Below are positions 12,101 through 23,293 of a stretch of 64,000 nucleotides of DNA, one piece after another. The translations under genes and the position numbers were made by a program. The stretch is from Hirsutella rhossiliensis. Lineage: Eukaryota > Ascomycota > Sordariomycetes > Hypocreales > Ophiocordycipitaceae. Under the pieces are notes generated by a model. It was not told where the DNA came from. It saw only the letters and a program-made list of their open reading frames with translations, and made no database searches. Each line of letters starts with the position of its first letter. The first letter of the stretch is position 1. The stretch spans positions 2,604,001 through 2,668,000 of the forward strand of contig NW_025408670.1 in NCBI RefSeq assembly GCF_020360975.1, in the 5' to 3' direction.

Positions 12101-13727
12101 GCGAGCAGCGGGAAAGGCGTAGACATTGTCTACAACCCAACAACAGAGCACGTCGAGGCGGGCTTCAAGTGTGTTCGGAAATGTAAGCATTCGCCCCGTT
12201 CAGGCCGTAGGGATTCTGAGCTGACCTTTCTCAGGTGGGACCGTTGTCCAGTTCGCCAACAAGTCGCCCTCGCCTCGGGCATTGCCCATGGTGGAGGGCT
12301 CGGTCACCGTCGTCAACCTGGACCTCTGCCAGCTCCTGAGGGAGGAAGAGGAGTACGTCGCCGAAATATTGGACCGCGCCACTCGTCACATGGCTGAGCG
12401 ACTGCCCGCCTCTGCCCTGCATCCTGAGACGGAGCATGGCTACGGCATCAACCAGCTCGAGGACGCGCTCCGGCACATCCAAAGGGTCCCGTACGTAGGC
12501 TATTCGTCGGTGAGCGCCGACGGGTGCAACGTACCCGTCGTCAACAAGAACCCGACGAAGCCGCTGAGCCAGGCGCTCGACGGCAACGGGACCTATCTCC
12601 TCGCCGGCGGCCTGGGGGGTCTCGGGCAGAGCGTGTCGGAGCTGCTGGTCAGCAACGGCGTGCGGCACCTTGCCTACATATCCCGGTCAGGCGCGTCCTC
12701 GGACAAGGCCAGGCTGTTCATCGAAGGCCTGCACGCTCGGGGCATCGACGCGCGAGCCTATAGCGCCGACATCTGCGACGAGGCGGGACTGACAGAGCTC
12801 ATGATCAGCCGCGTGGCGGCCGAGATGCCGCCCGTCAGAGGCGTCTTCCAGTGCGCCGCCGTCATCAAGGACGCCGTCTTCGACAACATGGCATACGCCG
12901 ACTGGGTCGCGGCCACCAGGCCCAAGACGGTTGGCTCGCTGAGTCTCGTGCGATCCATGGCGGCGGCGGGCCAGGACCCCTTCTTCATCTTCCTCGCCAG
13001 CTCGGCCGGCGTCATCGGGAATCGAGGCCAGGCCAACTACGCCGCGGGCAACTGCTTCGAGGACGCGCTGGCGCGACACTGCCGCCTGCAGGGCAGACAC
13101 GCCGTGTCCATCGACCTGGGCCCCGTCCTGGGCGCCGGCATGCTGGCCGAGGACGACGAGATCCTCAGCATGCTCCGGGCCAGCGGCTTCTACGGCATCC
13201 GACACGGCGACTTCCTCAAGGTGGTCGAGCATGCCATCACCATGGAGACGACGCCCGGCACCAGCATGCCGGCGCAGGTCATCCTGGGCGTCGGGACGGG
13301 CGGCATCATCCGGCAGAACCAGCCCGCGGACCCGTACTGGTCTCGCACGGCGCTCTACGGCTACCTCAACCTCGTCGACATGCCGCCGCCGGACCTGGCC
13401 GCCACCTCTGGCCGCGGGGCCCTCGTCGACGTCAAGGCGATGCTTGCCTGTTGCACCGACACGGCCTCGGCCGCCGACATTGTCAAGGCCGGGCTCGTCA
13501 GCATGCTGGCCAAGGCCATGACGATGCTCCCCGAGGAGCTCGACGCCAACAAGCCGCCCAACGCATACGGCGTCGACTCCCTGGTGGCCGTCGGCGTGCG
13601 CAACTTTGTCATTAGCAGCTTCGGCGTCGCCGTGTCCGTGTTTGAGGTTCTGAGCGACGCCACCATTGCCGAGCTGTCCATGGCGATTGCGGTCAAGGGG
13701 GGGTTCGGGACGGACAAGGCGTCGTAG
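6110..13727 (+). CDS. Highly reducing polyketide synthase (KS-AT-DH-degenerate MT-degenerate ER-KR-ACP)
   Basis: Nine exons: 6110-6280, 6341-6397, 6501-6588, 6648-6713, 6789-6991, 7047-7287, 7359-7708, 7769-12182, 12235-13727 (2360 residues). KS (about 1-430) has DTGCSGSL with catalytic C174, then ECHGTGT H309 and NIGHLE H349. AT (about 520-850) has GHSSGE with S637. DH (about 930-1210) has H960 in DHQVQ and D1148 in HPATLDSM. The following region keeps only a distorted SAM motif, VLQVGGG near 1275, so C-methylation looks lost. ER (about 1640-1870) has [10 protein letters not shown] where AAGGVGQAA-type loops are normal. KR (about 1975-2160) is intact: GGLGGLG, S2119/S2120 and Y2132. ACP has GVDSL with S2312. 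The 60-nt intron at 7709-7768 is in frame and could be mistaken for coding; its removal restores the normal KS C-terminal spacing. The protein starts directly at the KS and there is no release domain, as usual for this class. The product is unknown. Confidence 0.93.
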
Positions 13728-13985
13728 GGGGAGAATGCCTCGGCAGCTTCTGGAAATTGGAGGGACGAGGCAAGGCCGAGAAGTGGGATTTGTTGTTCAA
13801 GCTCATTGTACAAGGTATCATGGCCGCTTTCTGAGAGGCAGAGATAGCAAACAAGTTGTCAAGCACGTATGCCGAGATGCCTGGCTTTAAACTGTGCAGC
13901 TCACATACGCGCGAGGAGGAAGATCACGCAAAAAGGAAAATTCTCCCTCCAGACATTGAGCCTGTGGGAAATGAGTTGAGACGTC

Positions 13986-13990
13986 AAAAA
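13986..13990 (-). terminator. Pol III T-run terminator of the tRNA
   Basis: A run of five T on the minus strand lies just downstream of the tRNA 3' end, the standard RNA polymerase III stop. Confidence 0.6.
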
Positions 13991-13993
13991 GAT

Positions 13994-14075
13994 TGCGTGA
14001 TCTGGGAATCGAACCCAGGGCTCCCCGACGTTACACGGATGGCAACGGAGAATTTTACCACTAAACCAATCACGC
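13994..14075 (-). tRNA. tRNA-Gly (anticodon GCC) with 11-nt intron
   Basis: The acceptor halves GCGTGAT and ATCACGC pair fully, with discriminator A at 13994. The D arm contains TGGTTTAGTGG. The anticodon stem is CTCCG/CGGGG (one T-G wobble) around a TTGCCA loop. The T arm is CTGGG-TTCGATT-CCCAG. The extra 11 nt directly after A37 occupy the canonical 37/38 intron site. The gene sits between the PKS and the O-methyltransferase. Confidence 0.93.
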
Positions 14076-14500
14076 GGTCCTTATTATGGAGTAGTTCAGC
14101 TGCAAGATGCGTATATGGACTGCATGCACAAGAGGTCATTGGGAAAAACCTTGTCGTGAAACTACCCTAGGCCAGTATCCAATGTCTTGGGGCTCCTTCA
14201 TCATTGGAAATCCTGCGCTTCCAGTATAAGAACCATTGGCAAGTGCGGCTAGGGGGTTGATGAGGAATGATCGTAAAGACGTGTCATTATGTTTAAAGCT
14301 ATCCAGCAAACTGCAAAGCATGCTAGCATATACAAGTTTCCTATCCGCAAGACGCAAACATAGATAATACACACAACCAAATAATGCAATACAGCCACCA
14401 CGGCCCGCAAACAACACTCCACGCAGGGCGTTGAACAACACTTGTCACGTAGGGTAAGAGCAAAGCTCTGCATTGCAATCCCTGGTTGAGTCCAGACCAA

Positions 14501-16250
14501 TCACAAGCGCCTCTTGGACGGTCTCCCGTTGACTTTGATTTCACCCGGCTCCCACACTGCCTCGATAATGCTCATGCGGCAGCCCTCGGTTCGTGTAACG
14601 CCCTGTGTTCTAGTCAGCAGGCTCATCGGCGAGAGAAGCATCAAAGGGTTTTGAATCAGCCCCTAGACTAGAGTCTCACCTTGAACACGAATCGCTCATC
14701 TGCCGCTCGGAACAGCGCCCGGAACTCGTGCTCTTCACGCTCTTGCGCGTTGAGCAGCGTCAGCATGACCATGTCCATGCCTCGAATCAACTTCTCGTCC
14801 CATGGCTTCTCCGCCCCAGGGTCGCGCAGGCAGTGGTCGTTGATGACGACGCGGGAGCCCGGTTTCAGCGCGGGGACGAGGTTCTTGAGCAATTTGACTG
14901 CGTAGGGCGTCGAATAATTGTGAATGATCCAGCGAAAGAAATAAACTGCGCTCGTCAGCATCGAGACGAGTCTCGAGGACTCCAGCACGCCGTCCAAGGC
15001 GGGAAAGGACATACCGTCAGCGCCCTTGACGGGTTGCTCCTCAAAAAAGTCGTGGGCTTGCAGCTGAATCCTCGCCGCGACCGACTCGTCGTCGCAAACT
15101 GGCTTTGGCGCGCTGTCAACCGTCTTGGGAAGGTCTTGCACCACAAACGTCATCTTCTTCCATTTCTTTGCCAGGTCGACGCAGACAAAGCCGTGGCTGC
15201 CCCCGATATCAACAAAGGTTCCCCCCTTTTCATCAATCTCCGACATGTCATAGTTGTCCTTGAAATGGTCTACCTCGTATCCCTCTCCCTCAGTCAGGCT
15301 CGCCATCGCCCCGCCCATTCGCCTGGCACGCGCGCCGTCTTTGCCAAAAGTGACGAACATCGGCTCTTTGCCAATCGTGTCGAAGGCGAAGTTAAACCCC
15401 GTGGTGGTCAGCGAGGTCGCCTCCGGATGTGCCTTGAGGGAGTCGAGGACCTTGGCGGCCGAGGGAAACAGGTCCTCTCCGTTGAAGCCGACCCAGTCTT
15501 GTAAGGCAGCATCCTGGGCTAGTTCACGCGAGGCTGCTGTGTGTGCGATGAGGCCAGGCTCGGGCTCGTGGAATATGTAATTGGTCATGGCATGCCGCAG
15601 CACGCGGGCGAGGTTGATCGGATCAAGCGACGTCTTGGCCTGAAGCTCTGTGAGCGGAATAGGAGAGTCCACGGGAACGAGGCGAGCTAATCCGAATCAG
15701 CCCGCGTCCCTGGTTGAGACGATGCCACTTCGACTTGTTGCCTCGGGACGTACCTATGCCGTAGCCGTTGATGATCTGGAGACTCAACGTGTCAAGGCAC
15801 TGGATTGGCGTAGTTAGCCCCTGGGTCGTCTCTGCGGAGGGCGTGACCGACATTCCATATGGTCCATCGCACAGTCTCCTTTGGCCCTCGTACCAGAGTT
15901 TCGAGCTCCTTGGTGGCATGAATAATCTCCTGCCTACACCTTTGCATGTCCGCGGGCAGCCGTGGTAGGCAATCCGGGGCACCGAGCGCGAAACTTGGCT
16001 CTGGCAGGCCATTGTTTCTCACGTACGTCTCCAGCTTTTCCGTCTCGGCAGTGATCCTCCTGGCAAGCTCCAGCAAGTTCGACTGCTGCCGCGGCTGGCT
16101 CTCGTCCACCGCAACAGACTTTCGCGCAGGCAAAGACTCATGCTTGGACCTAAACTGAGAGAAACCGGAAAAGGAACGACGATTCTCCTTCTTTTGTTCT
16201 GCGTCGGGCGATTGCGACATGAGCCACGAGGGCACCTTGAACTTGCGCAT
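14501..16250 (-). CDS. SAM-dependent O-methyltransferase (plant-COMT-like fungal family)
   Basis: Five exons: 16250-15852, 15799-15754, 15686-15015, 14945-14680, 14602-14501 (494 residues). The N-terminal helical region carries the typical LARRITAETEKLE and GLPEPSF segments and AHTAASREL. SAM motif I is FVDIGGSHG at about 306-314. The region around YFFRWIIHN, the following KPGSRVVINDH block and the C-terminal CRMSIIEAVW strand match fungal O-methyltransferases such as those in polyketide clusters. The small last exon is needed to complete the fold; stopping at the apparent end of exon 4 (14668) would truncate it. The start is uncertain: ATGs at 16490 and 16220 are in the same frame. It is convergent with the PKS and likely methylates a hydroxyl of the polyketide; this is inference from position. 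Confidence 0.88.
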
Positions 16251-18340
16251 GACGGGGGTCGAGGCGAACGGGAGCGTGGATTGTGGGTTGACGAGGCAGC
16301 CTAGCAGGGTAGCCTGGACCGGGTCAGTGATGAGTTCGTCCGGCTCGACGAAATCTCGGCGCGGAAGAAAATTGCAACATGGAGTCCATGCCGCTCCACC
16401 AAGGAAGGGCCTGGACCCGGAAGCAGGCCCTCGGGCCGTTGCGGTTACACAGCAAAGTGCCTCGATAAGGGACGACGACAGTGACGCCACGGGAGTTCCA
16501 GGTGCCGAAGGAATGGCGAGCTCTAACTATGATGCCATGTTTGTTCCGGGGGGGAGAAGGAGGGGAGAGGGGTGGCCAATGGCATGGGACGGCAGCATGG
16601 CAGCAAACAATAGGTCAAGCCGGGGCAGATGCGTCAAGTCGGGGCATATTTCGACTTGTCGTGCGTGCGTCACTCGACACAGGCGAGCAAGATCCAATCA
16701 ATCGGCCGCATCTGACGGGTCCCCCCGTCCCGTCCCCTTGCCCCGGAAGCCTGTGGCACCCAACAGCAGAATGCGGGTGGAGGGAGAACCAGTCGCACGG
16801 ATCGCTCCACGTGCGATTATTCTTCAACAGCAGCTAGTTGCCGCGGAGGCGCGTCGAAACCGTCGCCAATTGGACAGAGCAGAAAAGAAACGCACATGTC
16901 ATGCCCCGTGCGAGGACTTTTATTGCCGGCAGCGCGAAGCCTCGTCCGAGATACCGGGAGCCTCCTCTTCTGACACAGCGTGCGGGGGAAGGAGGGTCGG
17001 GCGAGGCGAAAAGGAGGCAAAAGAAGCAGCAGTATCGTACCACGATGAAGATTCGAGGATTGAAAGAGGGGAGGAGAGAGCGCAAAAGAAGAAGGGGAAG
17101 GACGGTAGGAAACAAGGGACATGCTCCGGCAATCGATGCTTCCGCTCCTGCCACCCAGAGCAGCCACGAATTGCAGGCAGGAGGCACCCCCCAGTCCCCT
17201 ACGCCGTACCTACCCTCTACCCTCCCCCTCCTTCTCCTGCCTGCCCTAACTTAGGGCAGCGATCCGACTCCTCGTACAGTACCACGCCTGGATGCATGCG
17301 CCAAAGTACCTACTTTTTGGCGTGTTTAAGACGGCAGGAGGAGTCCTCGCCGGCCAATGACCCCCTTGTCCGCCTCCCGGTCACTGTCCCGCTCGACCAG
17401 ACAACCGATATTGGCTGACGAGGCATGCATCACTTACTACCTTAGGTAGTGGCTTATTATGCTTACAGTATATGCCGTTCATCATCCTCTGATGATCCTC
17501 ATCCCGCCTTGGTCGCCAACGCGCCATATCACAAGAGGAGACGACAATGATGGTCCTCGGGCGATCAGGCCCAATAACGTAAATGGCCGCGCCTCATCAC
17601 GCGTCTGGGCCCAAGCAGCCAAGACCCCTTGCTAGGCCACCCTGATCGGACTTGTCCCGTCCCGTCCCGTCTCAAGACTTGGTTCAAAGATTGATACCTT
17701 GCCCTGCGGGCGCTTGCCGTGGCCTGGCCCCCTGCTTGTCTTGGGCCTTGTCTGAGAGCCTCGGCCGTGACGCGATGCTACCGCCGCTTCCCCACTCGCC
17801 ACTGTGCCGTTCAAGTAGCCTCGAAAAGGCGCACGAGGTGGCATGACGGTGCCGGCATGGATCTGCCTCTACTGTGTGTAGCCAGGGATGTATTTCCAAC
17901 AGTACAGGTAAACCCGGAGTCTCTGATGTTTAAGAGGCATAGCAGATTATGGACCTGGTTCGCACCATCTTTGCCTTTTCCCATCTTGCCTCCATCACCA
18001 AGTATTAAGGAGTCGAGCGCTTCGTGTGCTCGCCGCGGCCGTAAAAATATAGGTAGGCAAACAATCAGCAGGCCATGACACGGCAACTTCACCAAGGGCT
18101 ATTGCAGCCATATCCCTTCTTCGCCAGTAATGCACCAACTCATGGCCACGGGCTCCTGGTATCGTCAAGGCGACCGAGATCCTTGCCGCCCAACAGAATC
18201 CGATATACACACCGAAAAGAAAGAAAGGGAATTCTCGCTGCCATTCATTTCGTCGTTTCCAGTTGGTCTCGTGTACCCAGAGTCAAGCCAGGCCTGCTGT
18301 GCATGACTGGAGCCACAGCGTCATCTGCAAACGTTGCGCA
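16251..18340. other. Intergenic region upstream of the O-methyltransferase
   Basis: No supportable gene. The long plus-strand frame at about 16.2-17.4 kb overlaps the methyltransferase 5' end and has no domain. A near-perfect inverted repeat CTACCT-T-AGGTAG lies at about 17438-17450 in a locally AT-rich patch. This interval should hold the O-methyltransferase promoter and the 3' flank of the next gene. Confidence 0.5.
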
Positions 18341-19997
18341 TCACGCCCCGTTCTCTGGCTTCTGGGCGTATATGATGTGGAGAGGCATGTACATGAGCGC
18401 CGAGTTGTCGTTGTAGGCGCGCCGCACCTCCATGAGGAACAGCTCGACTTGCTCGCGATTCCAATGTAGCCCCCGCGTCAAGGGCCCCAGCGCAATGGCC
18501 TGTAGGCCGTCGAGGAGAATCGTGCGCCAGTATAATCCGACCGTCTTGAGTACCTTGTTCTTGGGCCACGTCCCGATGGGCACGTGGAAGACGCGCTCCG
18601 TCACGTTGGTGAAGCCTGCGTCGTGCATCAACTGAGCCAGAAATCCCCCGGCCGCCGTGTCGAGGTCGATGCCGAGGGTCGTGAGGCCCTCGTTGACGCG
18701 CTCCCAGAACCTGGCGACGGCGTGGTCGGCGGGCACGATTCCCTCGGCGTGGGCGCTCCGGGGCTTGTGGTGTATCTCTTGCAGCTCAATCCAGCCACCT
18801 GGTTTGAGATGTCTGTCATGGCGTCGCTCGTCAGCAGGATGGAACCAACAGAGGTTCCCGCGACTCACTCGTAGGCCCGGCGCAAGAGCCGCATCCAGTC
18901 CCTGACGGCCATGACGGTGTGGCGCGAGTGGATGTAGTCGAAGTGGTTGTTTGGATACAGCCAAGGAGACTCGACATCATCCACCAAGAAGCGAACGTTG
19001 GGCGGCAGCCAGTCCGGCTGGATGGGCGAGAGGTCGATGCCGAGGACATGGGCACTCGGAAACTGGTCGCCCACTAAGGTGTGGTGTCGGTGTCAGCCGC
19101 CGTGGTCACGGAGAGGCAACAGAACCCACTTTCGATGGCCCAAATGCCAGTCCCCGTCCCAATGTCGAGTACCTCTTGGGGGTATTCGCCGATTGGGGCG
19201 AAGTGAAGCTTCTGGCTACAGAGCAGCTTCACCATGGCATGCTTCATGTCCTCTCGCTATGCCCAGTCAGAGTCGGGTGCAAAGGGCGGTTGGATCTCGC
19301 AGCGCACCTCCTGCTCGACATCGTCGTTTGGGAAGTTGTAGGTGCCTTCGCGGAAGCGGTGGTAGCGGCGGCCATTCTCGTAGAGATAGTCGCGCACCGA
19401 CGACTCGGCCGAGGTGCTGCCGGAGCTGAAGCCGTCACTGCTGTAGCCGCCATCGGAGTCGTCGTCCCTGGCAATGTCATCGTCAAAGTTGTCGGCGACG
19501 ATGGAGGCCTCGGCCTGCGACAGGGCTTCTCGCGCCATGTCCTCCTGCTCGGACGTGGACATGAAGGGGAAGATGGACGTTCCATTCGGGTGTGTCAAAG
19601 GAGATGCGAGCAATGCCTCTGACCTCGGAATAGTCAGCGAGGGCGAGGGCGAGCTTGACCCGCTTCGCAGCGGCGCCTGTCCATGGCCCTGTTGGGCAGG
19701 CGTGTCGCACTCTTCTTGTTGCACGCAATGGCCAGACTTTGGCTGCTGGGTTGAGACAGAGGCAGAGCGGGGCCCCAGCCATGGCTGCATTTCTTGCAGA
19801 GCCGCTGCTCCGGCGTTGTGCGAGGTGCTGCTTTCGGGCCTGTGCTGTTGTTGCCCATCGTCTTGTTGCGTGGTCCGAAATCCTTCGGGTGTCTTTGCCG
19901 TGGCAGCCTGTTGTTGGCTGCGCGAGGTGGCGTCAGAAGGAAACGGCCGTGTTCCCGATGGCTGATGCGCAGACTTGCTTTCCCACGGGTTTTCCAT
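18341..19997 (-). CDS. LaeA-like methyltransferase with long disordered N-terminus
   Basis: Four exons: 19997-19308, 19256-19130, 19073-18869, 18812-18341 (497 residues). Residues 1 to about 180 are Gln/Ser-rich and acidic with no predicted fold. The conserved core starts with YENGRRYHRFREGTYNFPND, then EREDMKHAM, SAM motif I VLDIGTGTGIW (about 259-269), IDLSPIQP, and HLKPGGWIELQE. This order is that of the LaeA/TAM methyltransferase family in Pezizomycotina. The first intron (19307-19257, 51 nt) contains an in-frame TAG immediately before the splice site, so an unspliced reading would stop early. LaeA itself acts with velvet proteins on cluster expression, but many paralogues methylate small molecules or have no known role. 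Adjacency to the PKS makes a pathway role possible. The family call is firm; the role is open. Confidence 0.9.
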
Positions 19998-21343
19998 GTC
20001 GGAGACGATGGATTGATGAACAAGCTCAAAAGGACTTGCTTGGGGTCGCCCCCGACTTGAACCACCACGAGGAAGCTAGATGGGGACCATTCCGTCGCCA
20101 AAGTGAGAGCTGACGAGTCGAGAAGGCTGTCCGACGAAGCGGGCCGACGGTTTAATATAAGACCACGGGTCGAGTAGGATCCCTGTGTCAGAGCAGAGAC
20201 GGGCGACGGCACTAGCTCCGGGGCGGTCGACTATCGAGCAGGCCAGGCCGTCGAGAGGACGACCAAGGGTGTGTCGGTGACGAGATTCGAGACGGTGAAT
20301 CAACCCGGGACGAGACGGGGAAGGCAAGGGAGCTGCTGGCCGGGGGATGGGGGGAGTGGAAGAAAGGGAAAGAAAGGGCAAGAAAGGATGGGAAAGTCGA
20401 CGAGACGAGCATCGCTGCGTGGCATTACGGGCACCTCTCAATTATCAACCACGTCCAAGGTCGGCGACCAAAAGGGCGAGTTTTCACAAGCCGCGGTCGC
20501 ACGGGGCGATGCGTGCATCATGTAGTGCGCTGCTGGCGGCGGTACGGCGGGGCAGCTCGGGGGGCCTCGTAGCCTGTGGCCTGTGGCCTGTAGCATGTAG
20601 CCTGTACTGTAGCCTGTGGCCTGTAGCCTGTGGCCTGTACTCCCGTAGGTCGCGGCTTGAAGCAGGTGCGGATGCAACTCGGCAGCAGCTGTTGCCGCCT
20701 GTGGTGCATGATATGCAACCGAGCAAAGCAGTTTTCGGGCTCCTCGTAGAAGAAGAAAATGTGCATCGAGTATGTAACTTACGAGCCACAAGTACGACTG
20801 GTTTGCACATCATCGGCGTCGCCAGAAACGGTACAATGAGAGAGGCTGGTGGACTCCATGATGACGAGCAGACGCGAGTATCTACTGTCAGAGCAGAGAG
20901 TGGACTTATAATACGTTAATCACACCTCCACTGGGGATGCCCCTATTTTCCCCGGTGCAGCGGTAATTTACCAGCTTGACAAGTAACTTACATATCGAAC
21001 CTCGTTCGGTGGAGTTGACAGCCACTCCATAACAAGCAAAAACAGAGTCACGCACTGGCAGCTGTTGTGAGGGGAGGGGTGAGGATTGGCCATGGGATGA
21101 CACGCAATCATCAAGGATATTCTTCTTCAATGCTCGCCGTGAAGCGCCTATGTTCTGAGTGAGGGTCTCCTCAATGGCGATGGGGGATTTCGAAACGCTT
21201 ACTAGCTACATAGGCCTATGTACGGATAGGTACTGACGCAAAATAGCCTCTAATTTTAGTCTACTAGACTCACATGAGACCTCTCAAACCTCCGACTCCC
21301 TCACACACTCGCACCGGCATCACTCAAGTTACTCAACCGCTGA
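19998..21343. other. Divergent intergenic region, likely right border of the cluster
   Basis: No supportable gene. It contains the promoter of the LaeA-like gene, a simple tandem repeat at 20571-20640, and an AT-richer stretch from about 20.9 kb that precedes the next plus-strand gene. Confidence 0.5.
20571..20640. repeat. Imperfect tandem repeat of a GCCTGTG/GCCTGTA heptamer
   Basis: About ten copies or part-copies of a 7-nt unit (GCCTGTG, GCCTGTA and one-base variants) lie head to tail. There is no coding signal. It is a simple-sequence tract about 570 bp upstream of the LaeA-like start. Confidence 0.8.
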
Positions 21344-22521
21344 ATGTCTCGCGCTCCCAAGCCTCCCCGCGCATGCATCGGCAACCCGTCGTTCCGGCCC
21401 CAAGAGGTCATCAAGGACACGGCCTTGCAGAAGCAGGCGCTGCGTCTGCTATCTACCAACGACCTCGCCGGCGCCAGCCGCCTCCTGCTCGGTCTCCCGG
21501 AACACGACGGCTACACATACCACGCCACGGCAAGTGTCAGCCTGGCCGAGGCCCAGCAAGTCGTCGACCTGGGCGGCGTCAACGGCCTGCACACCTGGTA
21601 CCGCGCCGAGGATGGCTCTCCTGTGAGTGTGTGTGAAGCCAAGCCGACTCGGGGCTAAGGATTCGCCAGAGAGATCCCCCTCCGCAGCCCGACATTGAGG
21701 CCTACATCTCCATCTTCAGCCCGTCGACGGCCACGGCCTCGGCCCTGAAGAACTTTGGCACCAATGCCAAAAAGGCGTCCATCCGCTCCGACGTGGCTGC
21801 CCACCTCAGTCAGACGCGATACATCCACCCCGCCCTGTCGTCCAGATTGACGGTGCCCAAGTCCAGAGCACCGCCCTGCCAGAACCCCTACCTTGACTTT
21901 TGGACATGGGCCTGTCGCAACTTGGAATGGTGCGGCCCCTGCGAGTCGTCGGAGAGAGTGGCCACGAGCCATCATGTCCTGCCCATCTTGATGCACCACT
22001 TTGGCTGTGCCACCCCGTCCCACGAGAGTCTCGAGCTTCTCAAGACGCTGGCGGCCGGGCGAGCCGTGGCCGACGTGGGCTCGGGCAATGGCTACTGGGC
22101 CTTTATGCTGCGCTGCTACGGCCTGACGGTGCATGCCGTCGATAGCATGCAGAGCGAGTGGAGGGTCAACTGGGTCGACGACACCGTCATCATGGACGGC
22201 ACAAGGTGGCTGCGCAACAACGCCCACGGCAAGGACCTGGTTCTGCTCCTCGTGTATCCCGTCGTTGGCCCGGCCGACGGCACCTTTACTCGCAGCCTGG
22301 TCGAGAGCTACCGGGGAGACACGATTGCCGTGGTTGGGACGCAGAACGGCAACGGATACACGGGCTTCCGGAGCATGACAATGGACCAGTACATGGCAAG
22401 GGAGCACAGGGAATGGACAAGGGTTGTGCAGATTCCCTTGCCGAGCTTTGCGGGCAAGGATGAGGCTCTATTTGTCTTTCAGCGAGGCCATCGGGCGCCG
22501 CGGGAGGAGGCGGCTCAATGA
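21344..22521 (+). CDS. Conserved fungal protein with class I SAM-methyltransferase-like core
   Basis: Two exons, 21344-21622 and 21688-22521 (370 residues; 65-nt intron with GTGAGT donor). I do not recognise a named family. The C-terminal half contains VADVGSGNGYWAF, a good match to the glycine-rich SAM-binding loop, followed about 20 residues later by an acidic strand end (VHAVDS) and a hydrophobic LVLLLVYPV strand, as in Rossmann-like methyltransferases. The N-terminal half is Ala/Ser-rich. A WCGPC pentapeptide occurs before the core (nt about 21929-21943); it matches the thioredoxin active-site motif but no thioredoxin fold is evident. It is transcribed away from the PKS cluster and I would not place it in the pathway without expression data. 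Confidence 0.82.
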
Positions 22522-23293
22522 CTGCGAGTCAAGCGTTGGACGTACTCGTGTACTGGGACGTGGCAAACAGACCAACTGTGCTGTCGTGGCCGGGCTACTG
22601 AGTGTATACTCGCACATAAACCCCCGAAGAAAAACAAAGACAAAACCCCAACACTCAGATCTCTTCGAATAACCAGTCCCAGGATGGATGGAAGCACGGC
22701 CACCGCTTCGCCACAGACAGGCGGAGCCACCGGATCCACCTCGATGAATAAGCCAGCCCAGCTGACACCCGGTGCGTCCCGGTCCCCAACGGCCCGCGGG
22801 TGGCCCCGAGCAACGGCCTCGCGTGGCCCCGTTTTCCCCATCCGTGCCATCATGCCCTCTTTTCCTCGCTTTGACACTTTTGGCCTCACCTCACGCTTTG
22901 TATACGATGCCCAACTCCTTCTCGAGACCCATAAAAGACGGTCTCCGAAATGGAGCTTCCGGCGCCTGCCTCGGGGTCGAGTGCCATTGGCTGCGCTCCC
23001 CCCTGCTCGAGGCCCGCCAGCCCTCCTGGCTTAGCGCCGGGGCGCCCGAGCGGCTCCTGGGCCAGTGATTATTACACTATGACTGAGGTGAGAGAGAAGA
23101 GAAGCAGACGGCGGCGTTCAAATTGTCTCAGCCGGTTAATTAAACCACCACCCTCCAACGAGCGTCCTCGAGCTAGCCTTTTCCCCTCCTTGCCCAACCC
23201 TCTCCTCGCCCTCGTCTGCTTCTCGCCAACCCCATCCCTCCAATTGAACCTTATCCTCCCCGGAGCCCTCTCTGGGCAAACCCCGTCTACAGC
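22522..23293. other. Intergenic region, promoter and leader of the annexin-like gene
   Basis: No supportable gene. The sequence becomes CT-rich before the start codon at 23294, consistent with a leader. Confidence 0.5.

Noticed and set aside
12183..12397. Apparent C-terminal end of the PKS by read-through of the last intron
   Set aside because: The 52-nt intron 12183-12234 has a GTAAGC donor and a CTGAC branch site; splicing restores the ER end and leads into KR and ACP.
16219..17418. 399-codon plus-strand frame
   Set aside because: Overlaps the 5' end of the O-methyltransferase on the other strand; basic low-complexity translation, no domain, no consistent splice sites.
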